NCBI GenBank assembly: GCA_020442095.1
Contig: JAGRKY010000182.1
Location: 1-14,108, forward strand
DNA length: 14,108 bases
Source: Bauldia sp.
Lineage (GTDB): Bacteria; Pseudomonadota; Alphaproteobacteria; Rhizobiales; Kaistiaceae
Direction of reading: 5' to 3'
Each line of letters opens with the position of its first letter. Position 1 is the stretch's first letter. The position numbers and the translations under genes were made by a program. The notes below the pieces were generated by a model. It was not told the DNA's origin and ran no database searches. It saw nothing but the letters and a program-made list of their open reading frames with translations. Shown here one piece after another: positions 7,501 through 13,390 of this stretch.

Positions 7501-8462
7501 GCGGGCTTGTCTTTGTACTGGCTGACCAGCCGCGCGGTCGCGCGGCCAAGGCCGGCCGAGGCCCAGGCGACCGTCGTTACGATGTCGCGGTCGGTCACGC
7601 CCGGCTTGATCGTGCAATGGTTGGCGCGGAGGTCGTCGCCGAACCAGGCCGCCACCAGCCCCACCCGCTCGAGATTGGGGCAGAGCGCGTTGAGCTCGCC
7701 CAGCGAGGCGTCCCAGTCGGTGTGGCGCCGGTCGGTGTGCCGGGTCAGGGGAACCTTGTGCCCCGGCGATTTGATCTCCTTCACCGAGTCCGGCGAATAG
7801 CCGAATTCGGTCGCGCCGGGGATCATCGTCACTGCCCGGATGTCGCGCTCCAGCGCGCCGATCGAGCGGATCACCTCGAAGGAGAAAAGCGGGATGCGGT
7901 TGCCGAAATCCTCCAGCGGCAGCCGCTCGAAGACGATATAGGCGGTGCCGCGATAGGCCGGCGCCTCGCTGTTCCCCTGCTTCGCCTCGATCAGGCTGTC
8001 GCGGTCCTGATGCTCGTTACCGGTGTGGATGCGGAAGTCAGCAGCGACCATGTTGAAGGGCCGGCCGTCCGCCCAGACCCGGCCGATCCGGTCGATCTTC
8101 CCCTCGCAGAGCCCGACCGCGAAATTGGCGAAATAACTGTAGGTCTTGACCGTCGAGCCGCTCGAGCCGCCCTTGCCGCCGCTTTTCTCCTTCGACACCT
8201 CCTCCTCGAAGCGCGTCGCCCAGATCACCTGGCCGGCGATCCGTACCCGCCCGTAGACGCGCGGGATCGGCGCGCCCTCGCGCGAGGTCTGGATGTCGAG
8301 GTCGCTGAGCCGGCCCTGCTCGATCATCCGCTTGTCGCCGAACAGCGACTGGTCGATGGCATAGCCGACAAGCGCGCCGGCGGCACGCCCGAGCGCGGCG
8401 CCGACCGGGCCGAACAGCCCGCCGATCGCCGCCCCGGCGGAAGAGAGGACAAGTGTCGCCAT
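4563..8462 (-). CDS. GTA megatron / host-specificity protein (RcGTA gp15-like)
   Basis: A 1299-residue baseplate protein, close to the size of RcGTA gp15. The N-terminus (5-40) is Gly/Ala-rich and membrane-active looking (SSAGAAIGGLFGPVGAALGRAAGALVGYAID), followed by IPRVYGRVRIAGQVIWATRFEE. A GTA TIM-barrel-like domain covers about 425-740. It includes NEWSFRRLILHYAWLCKAAGGVDAFLLGSELRGL, the VKLSYGADWTEYFG region and WFTELGCPAVDKG with E639. Phage-tail_3-like and Rcc01698-type C-terminal regions follow, and the last 105 residues look fibronectin-III-like (from VHVAARR at about 1195). In GTAs this protein closes the tail tip and contacts the recipient. The start at 8462 overlaps the gp14 stop (TGATG), and the 3' end overlaps DUF2793. 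An open frame continues upstream to 8852, but that is shadow within gp14. Confidence 0.96.
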   Translation of the reverse strand: MATLVLSSAGAAIGGLFGPVGAALGRAAGALVGYAIDQSLFGDKRMIEQGRLSDLDIQTSREGAPIPRVYGRVRIAGQVIWATRFEEEVSKEKSGGKGGSSGSTVKTYSYFANFAVGLCEGKIDRIGRVWADGRPFNMVAADFRIHTGNEHQDRDSLIEAKQGNSEAPAYRGTAYIVFERLPLEDFGNRIPLFSFEVIRSIGALERDIRAVTMIPGATEFGYSPDSVKEIKSPGHKVPLTRHTDRRHTDWDASLGELNALCPNLERVGLVAAWFGDDLRANHCTIKPGVTDRDIVTTVAWASAGLGRATARLVSQYKDKPAYGGTPSDASVIAAIRDLDDHGLKVTFIPFIMMDIPEENGLTDPYGGDEQGAYPWRGMITGSRAPGVSGSPDKTGTAADQIASFVGTAGPGDFSLSGDTVVYSGPNEWSFRRLILHYAWLCKAAGGVDAFLLGSELRGLTTLRSATSTYPFVAALVDLAADVRSVLGPSVKLSYGADWTEYFGHQPADGSGDVHFHLDPLWASDDIDAVAIDNYMPLADWRDGSDHLDGATWDNGRSADYFRANVAAGEGFDWYYASDADRDAQSRTAITDGAYGKPWVFRYKDLKSWWSNQHHNRPGGVEAGGATDWAPEGKPFWFTELGCPAVDKGANQPNVFPDKKSSASAIPYYSTGARDDLVQRRFLAAALSFFDPTDDHYAANSNPISAVYGGRMVDPDMTHLWTWDARPYPAFPYRTDVWSDGANWTTGHWLTGRLGAAPASDLVAAILDDYAIDDVAVGELDGMLDGYLIDTIASARETLEPLASLLMFEALESGDVVRFVRRGRKAAAAFDDDDLAAESGRPLVTVRRGQETELPAEIAIGFDDPLADFRATAVSARRLVTGSGRTQTRATGAAMGSDVATGLAEAVLQDLWAGREVYSLSLTNKALSLEPADVCDLTADGVSRTLLVTRIEDGLSRRIEARSIEPALLSPPPAEARTLELETVSLASPPEVLFLDLPLLSGDEPGYAPRVAVFAEPWTGPIAIAIGTPETGYVARQAIERRAVMGELTEALGPGPLGRWDRANAITVSLYGGTLAALPETGVLNGGNVAAIGDGTSGYEVVQFQSATMLDATTWRLEGLLRGQGGTGDVTASGHAAGARFVLLDGAIEALDLSEAESGIGLTARCGPSGTVYDPDIFVDIVVPAARRGLVCLSPVHVAARRDAGSGDITVSWVRQTRSGGDAWEPFEVPLGEASEAYQVEILDGGSAVRTVAATATSLVYTAAEQTADFGAPPSSLAIRVSQVSPTEGPGLAAERVLDV

Positions 8463-8941
8463 CAGATACTCTCCTGCATTCCCGGTCGCGGCTCCGCCGC
8501 TCCGCGCCTCTTGTCGGCGACTCCCGGAAAGGAAAACGCAAAGGCCGCCCTTCGCCGCCACCACGGTGTGAAGGATGCGGGCGTCACGGCCGCGCCCTGG
8601 TGGGCATGGACCATGCGGTCCGCCGAGATCAGGATCGCCGCATGCTTCGCCGGCAGGTTGGCGCGCCAGCGGAAGAGCACGACGTCGCCCTCCCGCGCCT
8701 CCGCCAGCGCGACCGGCACGAGATGCCGTTCGGCGGCAGCCGCGAGCGTCTCGGCGCCGCGGGCTTCCGCCCAGTCGGGCGTGTAGGCGGTCAGCGGCTC
8801 CGGCTCGGCGCCATGCAGCGCCCGCCACACGCCCCGCACCAGCCCGAGGCAATCGCAGCCGACGCCCTTCAGCGACGCCTGATGGCGATAGGGCGTGCCG
8901 ACCCAGCTCATCGCCTCGGCGACGATCGCCTCTCTCGTCAC
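8462..8941 (-). CDS. NlpC/P60 tail-tip peptidase (RcGTA gp14-like)
   Basis: A 159-residue cysteine peptidase of the phage NlpC/P60 family (TIGR02219 type). It begins VTREAIVAEAMSWVGTPYRHQASLKGVGCDCLGLVRGVW, with catalytic C31 in the usual DCLGL setting. EGDVVLFRW precedes the histidine H100 in LPAKHAAIL. HAHQG and PWWRRRAAFAFSFP finish the fold. It is expected to cleave peptide stems of peptidoglycan so the tail tip can cross the recipient's wall. The start is a GTG at 8941, with GAGGG six bases before it. A second GTG at 8968, overlapping the gp13 stop, would add nine unremarkable residues and has no better ribosome site. It is followed directly by gp15 with a one-base overlap. Confidence 0.93.
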   Translation of the reverse strand: MTREAIVAEAMSWVGTPYRHQASLKGVGCDCLGLVRGVWRALHGAEPEPLTAYTPDWAEARGAETLAAAAERHLVPVALAEAREGDVVLFRWRANLPAKHAAILISADRMVHAHQGAAVTPASFTPWWRRRAAFAFSFPGVADKRRGAAEPRPGMQESI

Positions 8942-8964
8942 GCGCCCGCCCTCAACCTCCCCCC

Positions 8965-9855
8965 TCACGACACCACTGCCTTGCCGTTGTTCTTGTCGCC
9001 CTGTTTCGCGTAGGCGAGCGTGAAGTCGGTGCCCGGCATGTGCGGGAAACCACGGAAGTTGATCGTGTTGTCGAATTTCTTCCGGCAGGTCGCGAAGCGC
9101 TTGTCGCAGCCGGCGGTGATGGTGAAGCCGTCGCCCGGCGCGATGTCGTGGAAGACCGGCTGCCACAGCTCGACCTCGACCGCGCCGCCAACCTGGCGGT
9201 GGCTCCGCACTTCCGCCGCGCGGCCGGCATTGTCGCCGTCGTTCCAGACGAAATGGCCACGGTCGAACCAGGCCTCGGCATAGCTCGCGAGACCGCTCGC
9301 GGCGAAGCGGCGCCGGTCGTGCACCGCCGTCACCGTACCCGCCGCCTTGAAATCCGGATCGTCTAGATCGACGCCGCAGCGCGCGTCGCCGACGTCGGCG
9401 TCGCAGGTCGGCCGGAAGGCGCGCCCCCGCGTCTCGTCGAGTTCCGCGGCCAGCCCGCGGACCTCGGCGCGGAAGGCGCCGTCCTCGCGGACCACCTCGC
9501 CGAGACGGCCGAGCCTGAGGAGATGGCGCTCGGCCAGCGTCGTCCAGTTGACCAGGTAGACCCGCACCTCGGCGTTGTCGTAGAGCCCCGCCGCAAGATC
9601 GCCGGCATCGAGGCGGTCCGACGACAGGGCGCCCGAAACCTCCTGCCCGCCGACCGCGAAGCCGGTCGCCGAAACGTCCTCGCCGGCATCGAGGCCGGTC
9701 GCCGGCTCGTAGTCCGTGCCGTCGAAGCTTAGCGCCCGGTCGTGGTCGGTGAAGCCGAGCACCGTGCCGTCGCCGCGCACGATCCGCCAGCAGCGGGCAA
9801 GCGTCGTCACCCCGCCGGCGATATGCGCCGCCAGGCCCTCGTCGATTGCGCGCAT
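8965..9855 (-). CDS. Tail hub protein with four-cysteine C-terminal domain (RcGTA gp13-like, DUF2163/BR0599)
   Basis: A 296-residue protein. The N-terminal two-thirds match DUF2163 (TTLARCWRIVRGDGTVLGFTDHDRALSFDGTDYEPATGLD and AEVRVYLVNWTTLAERHLLRLGRLGEV). The C-terminal third is the phage BR0599 domain (FRPTCDADVGDARCGVDL... through CDKRFATCRKKFDNTINFRGFPHMPG). C151, C160, C250 and C257 are placed as in lambda gpL-type proteins that hold an iron-sulfur cluster, so one is likely here. In GTAs this is the hub between the distal tail ring and gp15. It starts one base after the gp12 stop. Family assignment is strong; cluster binding is inferred from the cysteine pattern. Confidence 0.95.
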   Translation of the reverse strand: MRAIDEGLAAHIAGGVTTLARCWRIVRGDGTVLGFTDHDRALSFDGTDYEPATGLDAGEDVSATGFAVGGQEVSGALSSDRLDAGDLAAGLYDNAEVRVYLVNWTTLAERHLLRLGRLGEVVREDGAFRAEVRGLAAELDETRGRAFRPTCDADVGDARCGVDLDDPDFKAAGTVTAVHDRRRFAASGLASYAEAWFDRGHFVWNDGDNAGRAAEVRSHRQVGGAVEVELWQPVFHDIAPGDGFTITAGCDKRFATCRKKFDNTINFRGFPHMPGTDFTLAYAKQGDKNNGKAVVS

Positions 9856-9856
9856 G

Positions 9857-10507
9857 TCAGAGCCGGATCTCGACCAGCGGGACGGCCGGGATATCGCCGG
9901 CCGCGAAGCTGGTCAGGTTGATGTCGAGCCGGTCGGTATCGAAGCGCACCGGCACGTCGAAGACGAAGCCGGCGGTGACGACGGTGGCCGCCGCCGGCAC
10001 CGAGCCAGGCTTGAAGGTGACGACACCGGTCGTCGTGTCCAGGGTCCAGTCGTCGATCTCGTCAAGCTCCGCCCCGTCGACCGCGACCCGCACCGTGCCG
10101 GAGACCGGCTTGGCGATCGTCCGGCGGTAAGGCGCATGCAGCGCCCCATAGGTCTTGGCGAGCTGGAAGCCGGTCGTCGTGCCGTCGCCGGCGCCGATCG
10201 TCTGGTCGGTCGCCGCCACCGTCCCCGACGGCGTCGCGGAGTTGAAGTCGAGCCGGTCGCGCCAGCGGAAGCCGTAGAGCCTCCCGCGCCGCTCCTCGAA
10301 GAAAGCGATCACCGCATGGAGATCGTCGATCGAGCGGATGCCGTAGCCGGCATTGTAGCGCCGCCGCGAATCCGCCCAGCGGCTGTTGCGCTCCTCGTGG
10401 CCCGAGCCGAGGGTCACCACCTCGGTCAACCGCTCCGGCCCGCCGGCCGAGCCGAAGGCGATCTCGGTCGGAAACCGCACCTCATGAAAACCCGTCAGTG
10501 CCGGCAT
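9857..10507 (-). CDS. Distal tail protein (RcGTA gp12-like, DUF2460)
   Basis: A 216-residue protein of the DUF2460/TIGR02217 family. It begins MPALTGFHEVRFPTEIAFGSAGGPERLTEVVTLGSGHEERNSRWADSRRRYNAG, a family signature. IRSIDDLHAVIAFFEERRGRLYGFRWRDRLDFNS, LAKTYG and the closing VPVRFDTDRLDINLTSFAAGDIPAVPLVEIR follow. The full length is as usual for the family. In RcGTA this protein forms the distal tail ring that links the tube to the hub. It is packed one base after gp11 and one base before gp13, so the three are translated from one message. Confidence 0.95.
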   Translation of the reverse strand: MPALTGFHEVRFPTEIAFGSAGGPERLTEVVTLGSGHEERNSRWADSRRRYNAGYGIRSIDDLHAVIAFFEERRGRLYGFRWRDRLDFNSATPSGTVAATDQTIGAGDGTTTGFQLAKTYGALHAPYRRTIAKPVSGTVRVAVDGAELDEIDDWTLDTTTGVVTFKPGSVPAAATVVTAGFVFDVPVRFDTDRLDINLTSFAAGDIPAVPLVEIRL

Positions 10508-10508
10508 G

Positions 10509-11096
10509 TCAGAGCCCTCTCCTGCCGCGGCCGACGGCGCGGGCGAGCATCGCCGTCACCTGCGCCTCGGAACGCCGGAATCCCTCGGTGTCCGGCGTCG
10601 TGATGTTGACGTTGATCACCGTCTGGCGCCCGCCGCCGTCGCTGGCGACGCCGAGCCGGCCGTCCGGCCCGCGCGCCAGCGGCACCACCGCCTCGGCCCC
10701 CGCCTCTCCGGCGAGCCCCAGCCCCTGGCCCAGCGGAAAGACCGTCGGCGCGTCGATCACCCCGCCCCGCGCGAAGGGCTTCAGCTGTCCGCCGGCAATG
10801 ATCCCGCCCTCGGCCAGGGCCTTGCCGCTGAAGGCCGCGCCGATCGCATTGCCGATGATGTTGGAGACCGGCTGCAGCGCCCGGTCGAGGGCGATGCTCG
10901 CGAGTTGCAGCGCCAGCGACTTCAGGACCGTCTCGAAGTTTCGCCCGCCCGTTACTGCCGACTTGAAGGCGGCGGTGATCGAACTGGAGAAGACGGAGCT
11001 CTGCCGGCTCAGCTCGGCCAGCTGGTCGCTGAACGGCTTGGTGTCGGCCTTGACCGCGACGGTCAGCTCTTCAACCGGTGCCGGCATCGTATCCAT
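10509..11096 (-). CDS. Short tail tape measure protein (RcGTA gp11-like)
   Basis: A 195-residue protein, tiny for a tape measure but close to RcGTA gp11 and far below most siphophage tape measures (often 700 or more). It has a helical N-terminal half (VEELTVAVKADTKPFSDQLAELSRQSSVFSSSITAAFKSAV...LKSLALQLASIALDRAL). A Gly-rich segment follows (IIGNAIGAAFSGKALAEGGIIAGGQLKPFARGGVIDAPTVFPLG) with the usual 'ARGGVI..PT.F..G...GEAGAEAVVPL' motif. The C-terminal strand VINVNITTPD precedes a basic end. The start is ambiguous. AGGAG lies only two bases before the ATG at 11096 but eleven before the in-frame ATG at 11087 (M4), so either may be used. It overlaps gp10.1 by 26 bases. Confidence 0.92.
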   Translation of the reverse strand: MDTMPAPVEELTVAVKADTKPFSDQLAELSRQSSVFSSSITAAFKSAVTGGRNFETVLKSLALQLASIALDRALQPVSNIIGNAIGAAFSGKALAEGGIIAGGQLKPFARGGVIDAPTVFPLGQGLGLAGEAGAEAVVPLARGPDGRLGVASDGGGRQTVINVNITTPDTEGFRRSEAQVTAMLARAVGRGRRGL

Positions 11097-11295
11097 CTCT
11101 CCTGTCGGGAAAGCGTGTCATCAGGCGCTCGAGCATCGCCCGGTCGGGCGGCGCGGCAGCACGGCCGAAGGCGCCCTCGACGGCGGCCGCCAGCTCGCGC
11201 GGCGTCATCGCCCAGAAATCGTGGCTCGCAAGCCCCAGCCGGCCAAACCCGACCGCCATCATCGCCCGCCAGGGGAAGGTGTCGTCGTTGGTCAC
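11071..11295 (-). CDS. Tail assembly chaperone (RcGTA gp10.1-like, TIGR02216/Phage_TAC_6)
   Basis: A 74-residue protein with the family signature FPWRAMMAVGFGRLGLASHDFWAMTPRELAAAVEGAFG. It is expected to coat the tape measure during tail assembly along with gp10. The start is a GTG (MTNDDTFPW) and no upstream ATG fits. Its Shine-Dalgarno, AAGGA at 11305-11309 nine bases upstream, lies inside the end of an intergenic inverted repeat. In many long-tailed phages two chaperone products are made by a programmed frameshift; here gp10 and gp10.1 are separate genes with the repeat between them. Confidence 0.92.
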   Translation of the reverse strand: MTNDDTFPWRAMMAVGFGRLGLASHDFWAMTPRELAAAVEGAFGRAAAPPDRAMLERLMTRFPDRRDGYDAGTG

Positions 11296-11300
11296 GTCGC

Positions 11301-11425
11301 TGCGTCCTTCGAGGCTCGCTTCGCTCGCACCTCAGGATGGCAAGCATGGTGTTCCGCCGTACGCCGTTCGAGCCCCGACACCGCCATGCTGAGGTGCCCG
11401 GCGCAGCCGGGCCTCGAAGCACGCA
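11301..11425. repeat. Composite inverted repeat, copy 1, between gp10 and gp10.1
   Basis: About 125 bases with two related arms in opposite orientation around a 42-base centre. The left arm (11301-11341) reads TGCGTCCTTCGAGGC ... CACCTCAGGATGGC. The right arm (11383-11425), read in reverse, is TGCGTGCTTCGAGGC ... CACCTCAGCATGGC. The right arm alone forms a strong hairpin: CCCGGC (11397-11402), loop GCA, GCCGGG (11406-11411), extended by GAGG/CCTC. The family recurs at 13993. It resembles the dispersed intergenic palindromes of Hyphomicrobiales genomes (from memory, no search). Confidence 0.85.
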
Positions 11426-11446
11426 CGGCCCCGCCACAGCACAGCC

Positions 11447-11764
11447 TCACCCCTCCCCACCCCCGAAGGTCGCAGCCAGCAGCTCGGCAACAATCGCGAC
11501 GTAGCCCGCCGCACCACCCTCCGCCGTCATCCGCGCCACCGTCGCGTCGTCGATGTCGTTGCCGGCGCCGCGCAGCCCCGCGCCGATCACCTTGATCGCA
11601 TCGCGCGCCGAGAGCTCGCCCGCCTCGAAGCGGCGCGCCAGCGCCATCAGGTCGGGCGCGTCGAGCGCCGCCTCCAGCTCGGCCAATGCGCCGAGCGTCA
11701 GGCAGAGCGTCCAGCTCCGGCCGTCGAGCGTCGCGGCGATTTCGCCGCGCTGGCGGTTGACCAT
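11447..11764 (-). CDS. Tail assembly chaperone (RcGTA gp10-like, Phage_TAC_11)
   Basis: A 105-residue protein of the GTA gp10 family. It begins MVNRQRGEIAATLDGRSWTLCLTLGALAELEAALDAPDLMALARRFEAGELSARDAIKVIGAGLRGAG and ends with a Gly-rich AATFGGGEG. The 'G....L.LTLGALAELE' start and the ARDAIKVIGAGLRGAG helix are typical. It is thought to help assemble gp9 around the tape measure and is not kept in the mature particle. It begins two bases after gp9 ends. A 151-base gap with an inverted repeat separates it from gp10.1. Confidence 0.93.
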   Translation of the reverse strand: MVNRQRGEIAATLDGRSWTLCLTLGALAELEAALDAPDLMALARRFEAGELSARDAIKVIGAGLRGAGNDIDDATVARMTAEGGAAGYVAIVAELLAATFGGGEG

Positions 11765-11766
11765 GG

Positions 11767-12180
11767 TCAGGCCGCGGTGAAGCTGATCGCGCCGGCCGAT
11801 TCCAGCGCCAGCTCGTAGGCGAGCTCGCCATTATGCTCGCCCGAATATTCGAGCGCGGTGATCTGGAAGGCGCCTTCCAGCGTGCCGAAATCCGGCACGA
11901 TCACCTGCCAGTCGCGGATCGTCCCGTCGAAGAAGACCTGGCGGACCGTCGCGTCGGTCGTCGCATCCTTGAAGATGCCGGAGCCGGAAACGCTCGCCCG
12001 CTTGACCCCGGCGCCCTCGAGCAGCTCGCGCCAGCGCCCGGCCGACTCCGCGTCGGTGACGTCGACGCTCTCGGCGTTGAAGGCGATCTGCCGCGAGCGA
12101 AGCCCCGCCACGGTGGTGAAGGCGCCGCCGCCGGTCGTGTCGATCTTGAGGAGGAGATCCTTCCCCTTCTGGGCTGTCAT
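11767..12180 (-). CDS. Major tail tube protein (RcGTA gp9-like)
   Basis: A 137-residue member of the TP901-1-type/TIGR02126 major tail protein family. It begins MTAQKGKDLLLKIDTTGGGAFTTVAGLRSRQIAFNAESVDVTDAESAGRWRELLEGAGVKRASVSGSGIFKD. It ends FQITALEYSGEHNGELAYELALESAGAISFTAA. It stacks as rings to build the tail tube. The start has AAGGA eight bases upstream. It is the first gene after a 207-base intergenic stretch with strong hairpins, which may affect how its transcript is cut or stabilised. It would be expected to be the most abundant product of this part of the operon. Confidence 0.96.
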   Translation of the reverse strand: MTAQKGKDLLLKIDTTGGGAFTTVAGLRSRQIAFNAESVDVTDAESAGRWRELLEGAGVKRASVSGSGIFKDATTDATVRQVFFDGTIRDWQVIVPDFGTLEGAFQITALEYSGEHNGELAYELALESAGAISFTAA

Positions 12181-12260
12181 GCTGTCGTCCTTTTCGAACC
12201 GATGAAAGAGGGCGTCCCGAACACCTGCTCCGGTCGTCGATGGCCGGGTCCCGACGATCC

Positions 12261-12359
12261 GTCGTCCTCCGGCTTGACCGGAGGACCTAGCGACACGAGC
12301 TCAACCACGCCTCGATGCGCACGCCCCCCCGACGATCCTCCGGTCAAGCCGGAGGATGA
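12261..12359. repeat. Inverted pair of 27-base palindromic units between gp8 and gp9
   Basis: Unit 1 (12261-12287) contains the perfect hairpin GTCCTCCGG / loop CTTGA / CCGGAGGAC. Unit 2 (12333-12359) is an inverted copy with ATCCTCCGG / loop TCAAG / CCGGAGGAT. The two 27-mers differ at two positions, and those changes compensate so both stems stay paired. The spacer is 45 bases. It is a different family from the repeats at 11301 and 13993. Confidence 0.88.
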
Positions 12360-12367
12360 CCGTTAGT

Positions 12368-12387
12368 GGGGGGCGCCGTAGCCCCCC
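12368..12387 (-). other. Stable hairpin abutting the gp8 stop codon
   Basis: GGGGGGC (12368-12374) and GCCCCCC (12381-12387) form a perfect 7-base G/C stem with a six-base loop, directly after the gp8 stop on the transcribed strand. No T-run follows, so it is a poor intrinsic terminator. It could protect or punctuate the message, or pause polymerase before gp9. Confidence 0.55.
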
Positions 12388-12792
12388 TCAGGCCGGCTCG
12401 GTCACGGCACGGAAACGCACGACGCCGTGCCAGGTGATGCCGTCGGGATCGCGCCGGGCTTCCGCCGTCTCGAAACGGAGGTTGACCAGCGCATGGCCGT
12501 CGAGCGTCAGCGCCGCGTCGTCGAGCGCCGCCGCGATCGCCTCGATCACCGCCCAGCATTCCGCCTTGCCGCGCTCGCGCGACCAGACATGGAGCGTCAG
12601 TCGGTGCTCGGCGCCGGCTTCGGTGCCGGTGCTCCAGTCGGTCGCCCGCGCCTCGCCGAAGCTCGCATAGGGGAAGGTCGCGTTGCGCGGCGGCGCGTCG
12701 TGGATGCGGTCGCCGATCAGCGCACCGACCGCCGCATCGGCGACCAGCGCGGCATGCACCGCCTTCTGCAGGGCAAGCGCCGGATGGGTCAT
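12388..12792 (-). CDS. Tail terminator protein (RcGTA gp8-like, DUF3168)
   Basis: A 134-residue DUF3168 protein. It begins MTHPALALQKAVHAALVADAAVGALIGDRIHDAPPRNATFPYASFGEARATDWSTGTEAGAEHRLTLHVWSRERGKAECWAVIEAIAAALDD and ends VNLRFETAEARRDPDGITWHGVVRFRAVTEP, all typical of the family. It caps the tail tube and makes the interface to the head stopper. The start overlaps the preceding gene's stop (ATGA), so translation is coupled. The full length is normal. Confidence 0.95.
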   Translation of the reverse strand: MTHPALALQKAVHAALVADAAVGALIGDRIHDAPPRNATFPYASFGEARATDWSTGTEAGAEHRLTLHVWSRERGKAECWAVIEAIAAALDDAALTLDGHALVNLRFETAEARRDPDGITWHGVVRFRAVTEPA

Positions 12793-13058
12793 GGCGCCTG
12801 CTCCCGTCCGGCTGCGACAGCCGGCGCGATCACCGGCTCGGCCGCCCGGTCGATGCTGCCGAATTCGCGCGCGAAGAGCCCCGGCCCGGAGACCGTGATC
12901 GCGCAGGCGCCGTCGCGCGGCGCCGAGACATCGGCATCCACTCCGCCTGACGCCACGACACGGCGCGCCAAATCCTCCGCTCTTCGCGCTACTGCCCCGT
13001 CGATTGCCGGCTGCAACGCCCGGATCAGGTCGCGGCGAGTGAGATCCAGCGCCCTCAT
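12789..13058 (-). CDS. Small HK97 gp10-like protein between gp7 and gp8
   Basis: An 89-residue protein: MRALDLTRRDLIRALQPAIDGAVARRAEDLARRVVASGG then VDADVSAPRDGACAITVSGPGLFAREFGSIDRAAEPVIAPAVAAGREQAP. The helix, beta hairpin and 'a..EFGs....aePvi.PAv' ending recall the HK97 gp10/tail-completion family ('EfGT....qPfl.pal'), but it is shorter than the usual 110-130 residues. Four-base overlaps at both ends (ATGA with gp7 and with gp8) show it is a real operon gene. The classical R. capsulatus gene list has no numbered gene at this spot. Coding is certain from the overlaps; the family is tentative. Confidence 0.82.
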   Translation of the reverse strand: MRALDLTRRDLIRALQPAIDGAVARRAEDLARRVVASGGVDADVSAPRDGACAITVSGPGLFAREFGSIDRAAEPVIAPAVAAGREQAP

Positions 13059-13390
13059 GGCCCCTCCTCCTCGGCTTTCGCGACGATGAAGCGCCGCCGC
13101 TCGTCCGGGTCGGTGACGACCAGGATACGGAAGATCCGGCCGCGAAAGACGGCGCGCATGCCGCCGGCTATGTCGGCCCGGTAGCGCATGGTGATGGTGT
13201 GGCTGACGACGCCGGAAAGGTGCCCGGCGACGATCCGCTCGCCGCTCGCTATCGGCAGGATCTGCGCCCAGACGGTGGCGTAGGTATCCCAGGCCACCGT
13301 CTCGCCGCCGGCGCCGTCCGGCGTGCCGGCCGCGGATTCGATGACGACGCGATGGCGCAACAGCCCCGGCTCGAAGACATCCCCGCTCAC
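13055..13390 (-). CDS. Head-tail stopper/adaptor (RcGTA gp7-like, SPP1 gp16 family)
   Basis: A 111-residue protein of the phage head-tail joining family. It has LLRHRVVIESAAGTPDGAGGETVAWDTYATVWAQILPIASGERIVAGHLSGVVSHTITMRYRADIAGGMRAVFRGRIFRILVVTDPDERRRFIVAKAEE, where the 'R..i......d..G......w.t....wA.i.p..g.e...a......h.i..Ry' pattern is clear. It plugs the connector after DNA packaging. I chose the GTG at 13390 (VSGDVFEPG), which overlaps the gp6 stop codon (GTGA). No Shine-Dalgarno is evident, so coupling to gp6 is likely. The open frame continues far upstream, but that part is shadow of gp6. Confidence 0.92.
   Translation of the reverse strand: MSGDVFEPGLLRHRVVIESAAGTPDGAGGETVAWDTYATVWAQILPIASGERIVAGHLSGVVSHTITMRYRADIAGGMRAVFRGRIFRILVVTDPDERRRFIVAKAEEEGP

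Noticed and set aside
4548..8786. A 1412-codon open frame on the plus strand opposite gp15
   Set aside because: The product is Arg/Asp/Gly-rich with no domains. It mirrors the codon pattern of gp15, a usual side effect of very high GC that removes stops from the antisense frame.
8463..8852. Upstream extension of the gp15 frame to 8852
   Set aside because: It lies wholly within the NlpC/P60 gene in another frame and is low-complexity Ala/Arg. The ATG at 8462 overlapping the gp14 stop is the natural start.
10498..11595. Two long plus-strand frames opposite gp11, gp10.1 and gp10
   Set aside because: Pro/Arg/Ser-rich antisense products with no recognisable motif. The minus-strand genes there have clear families.
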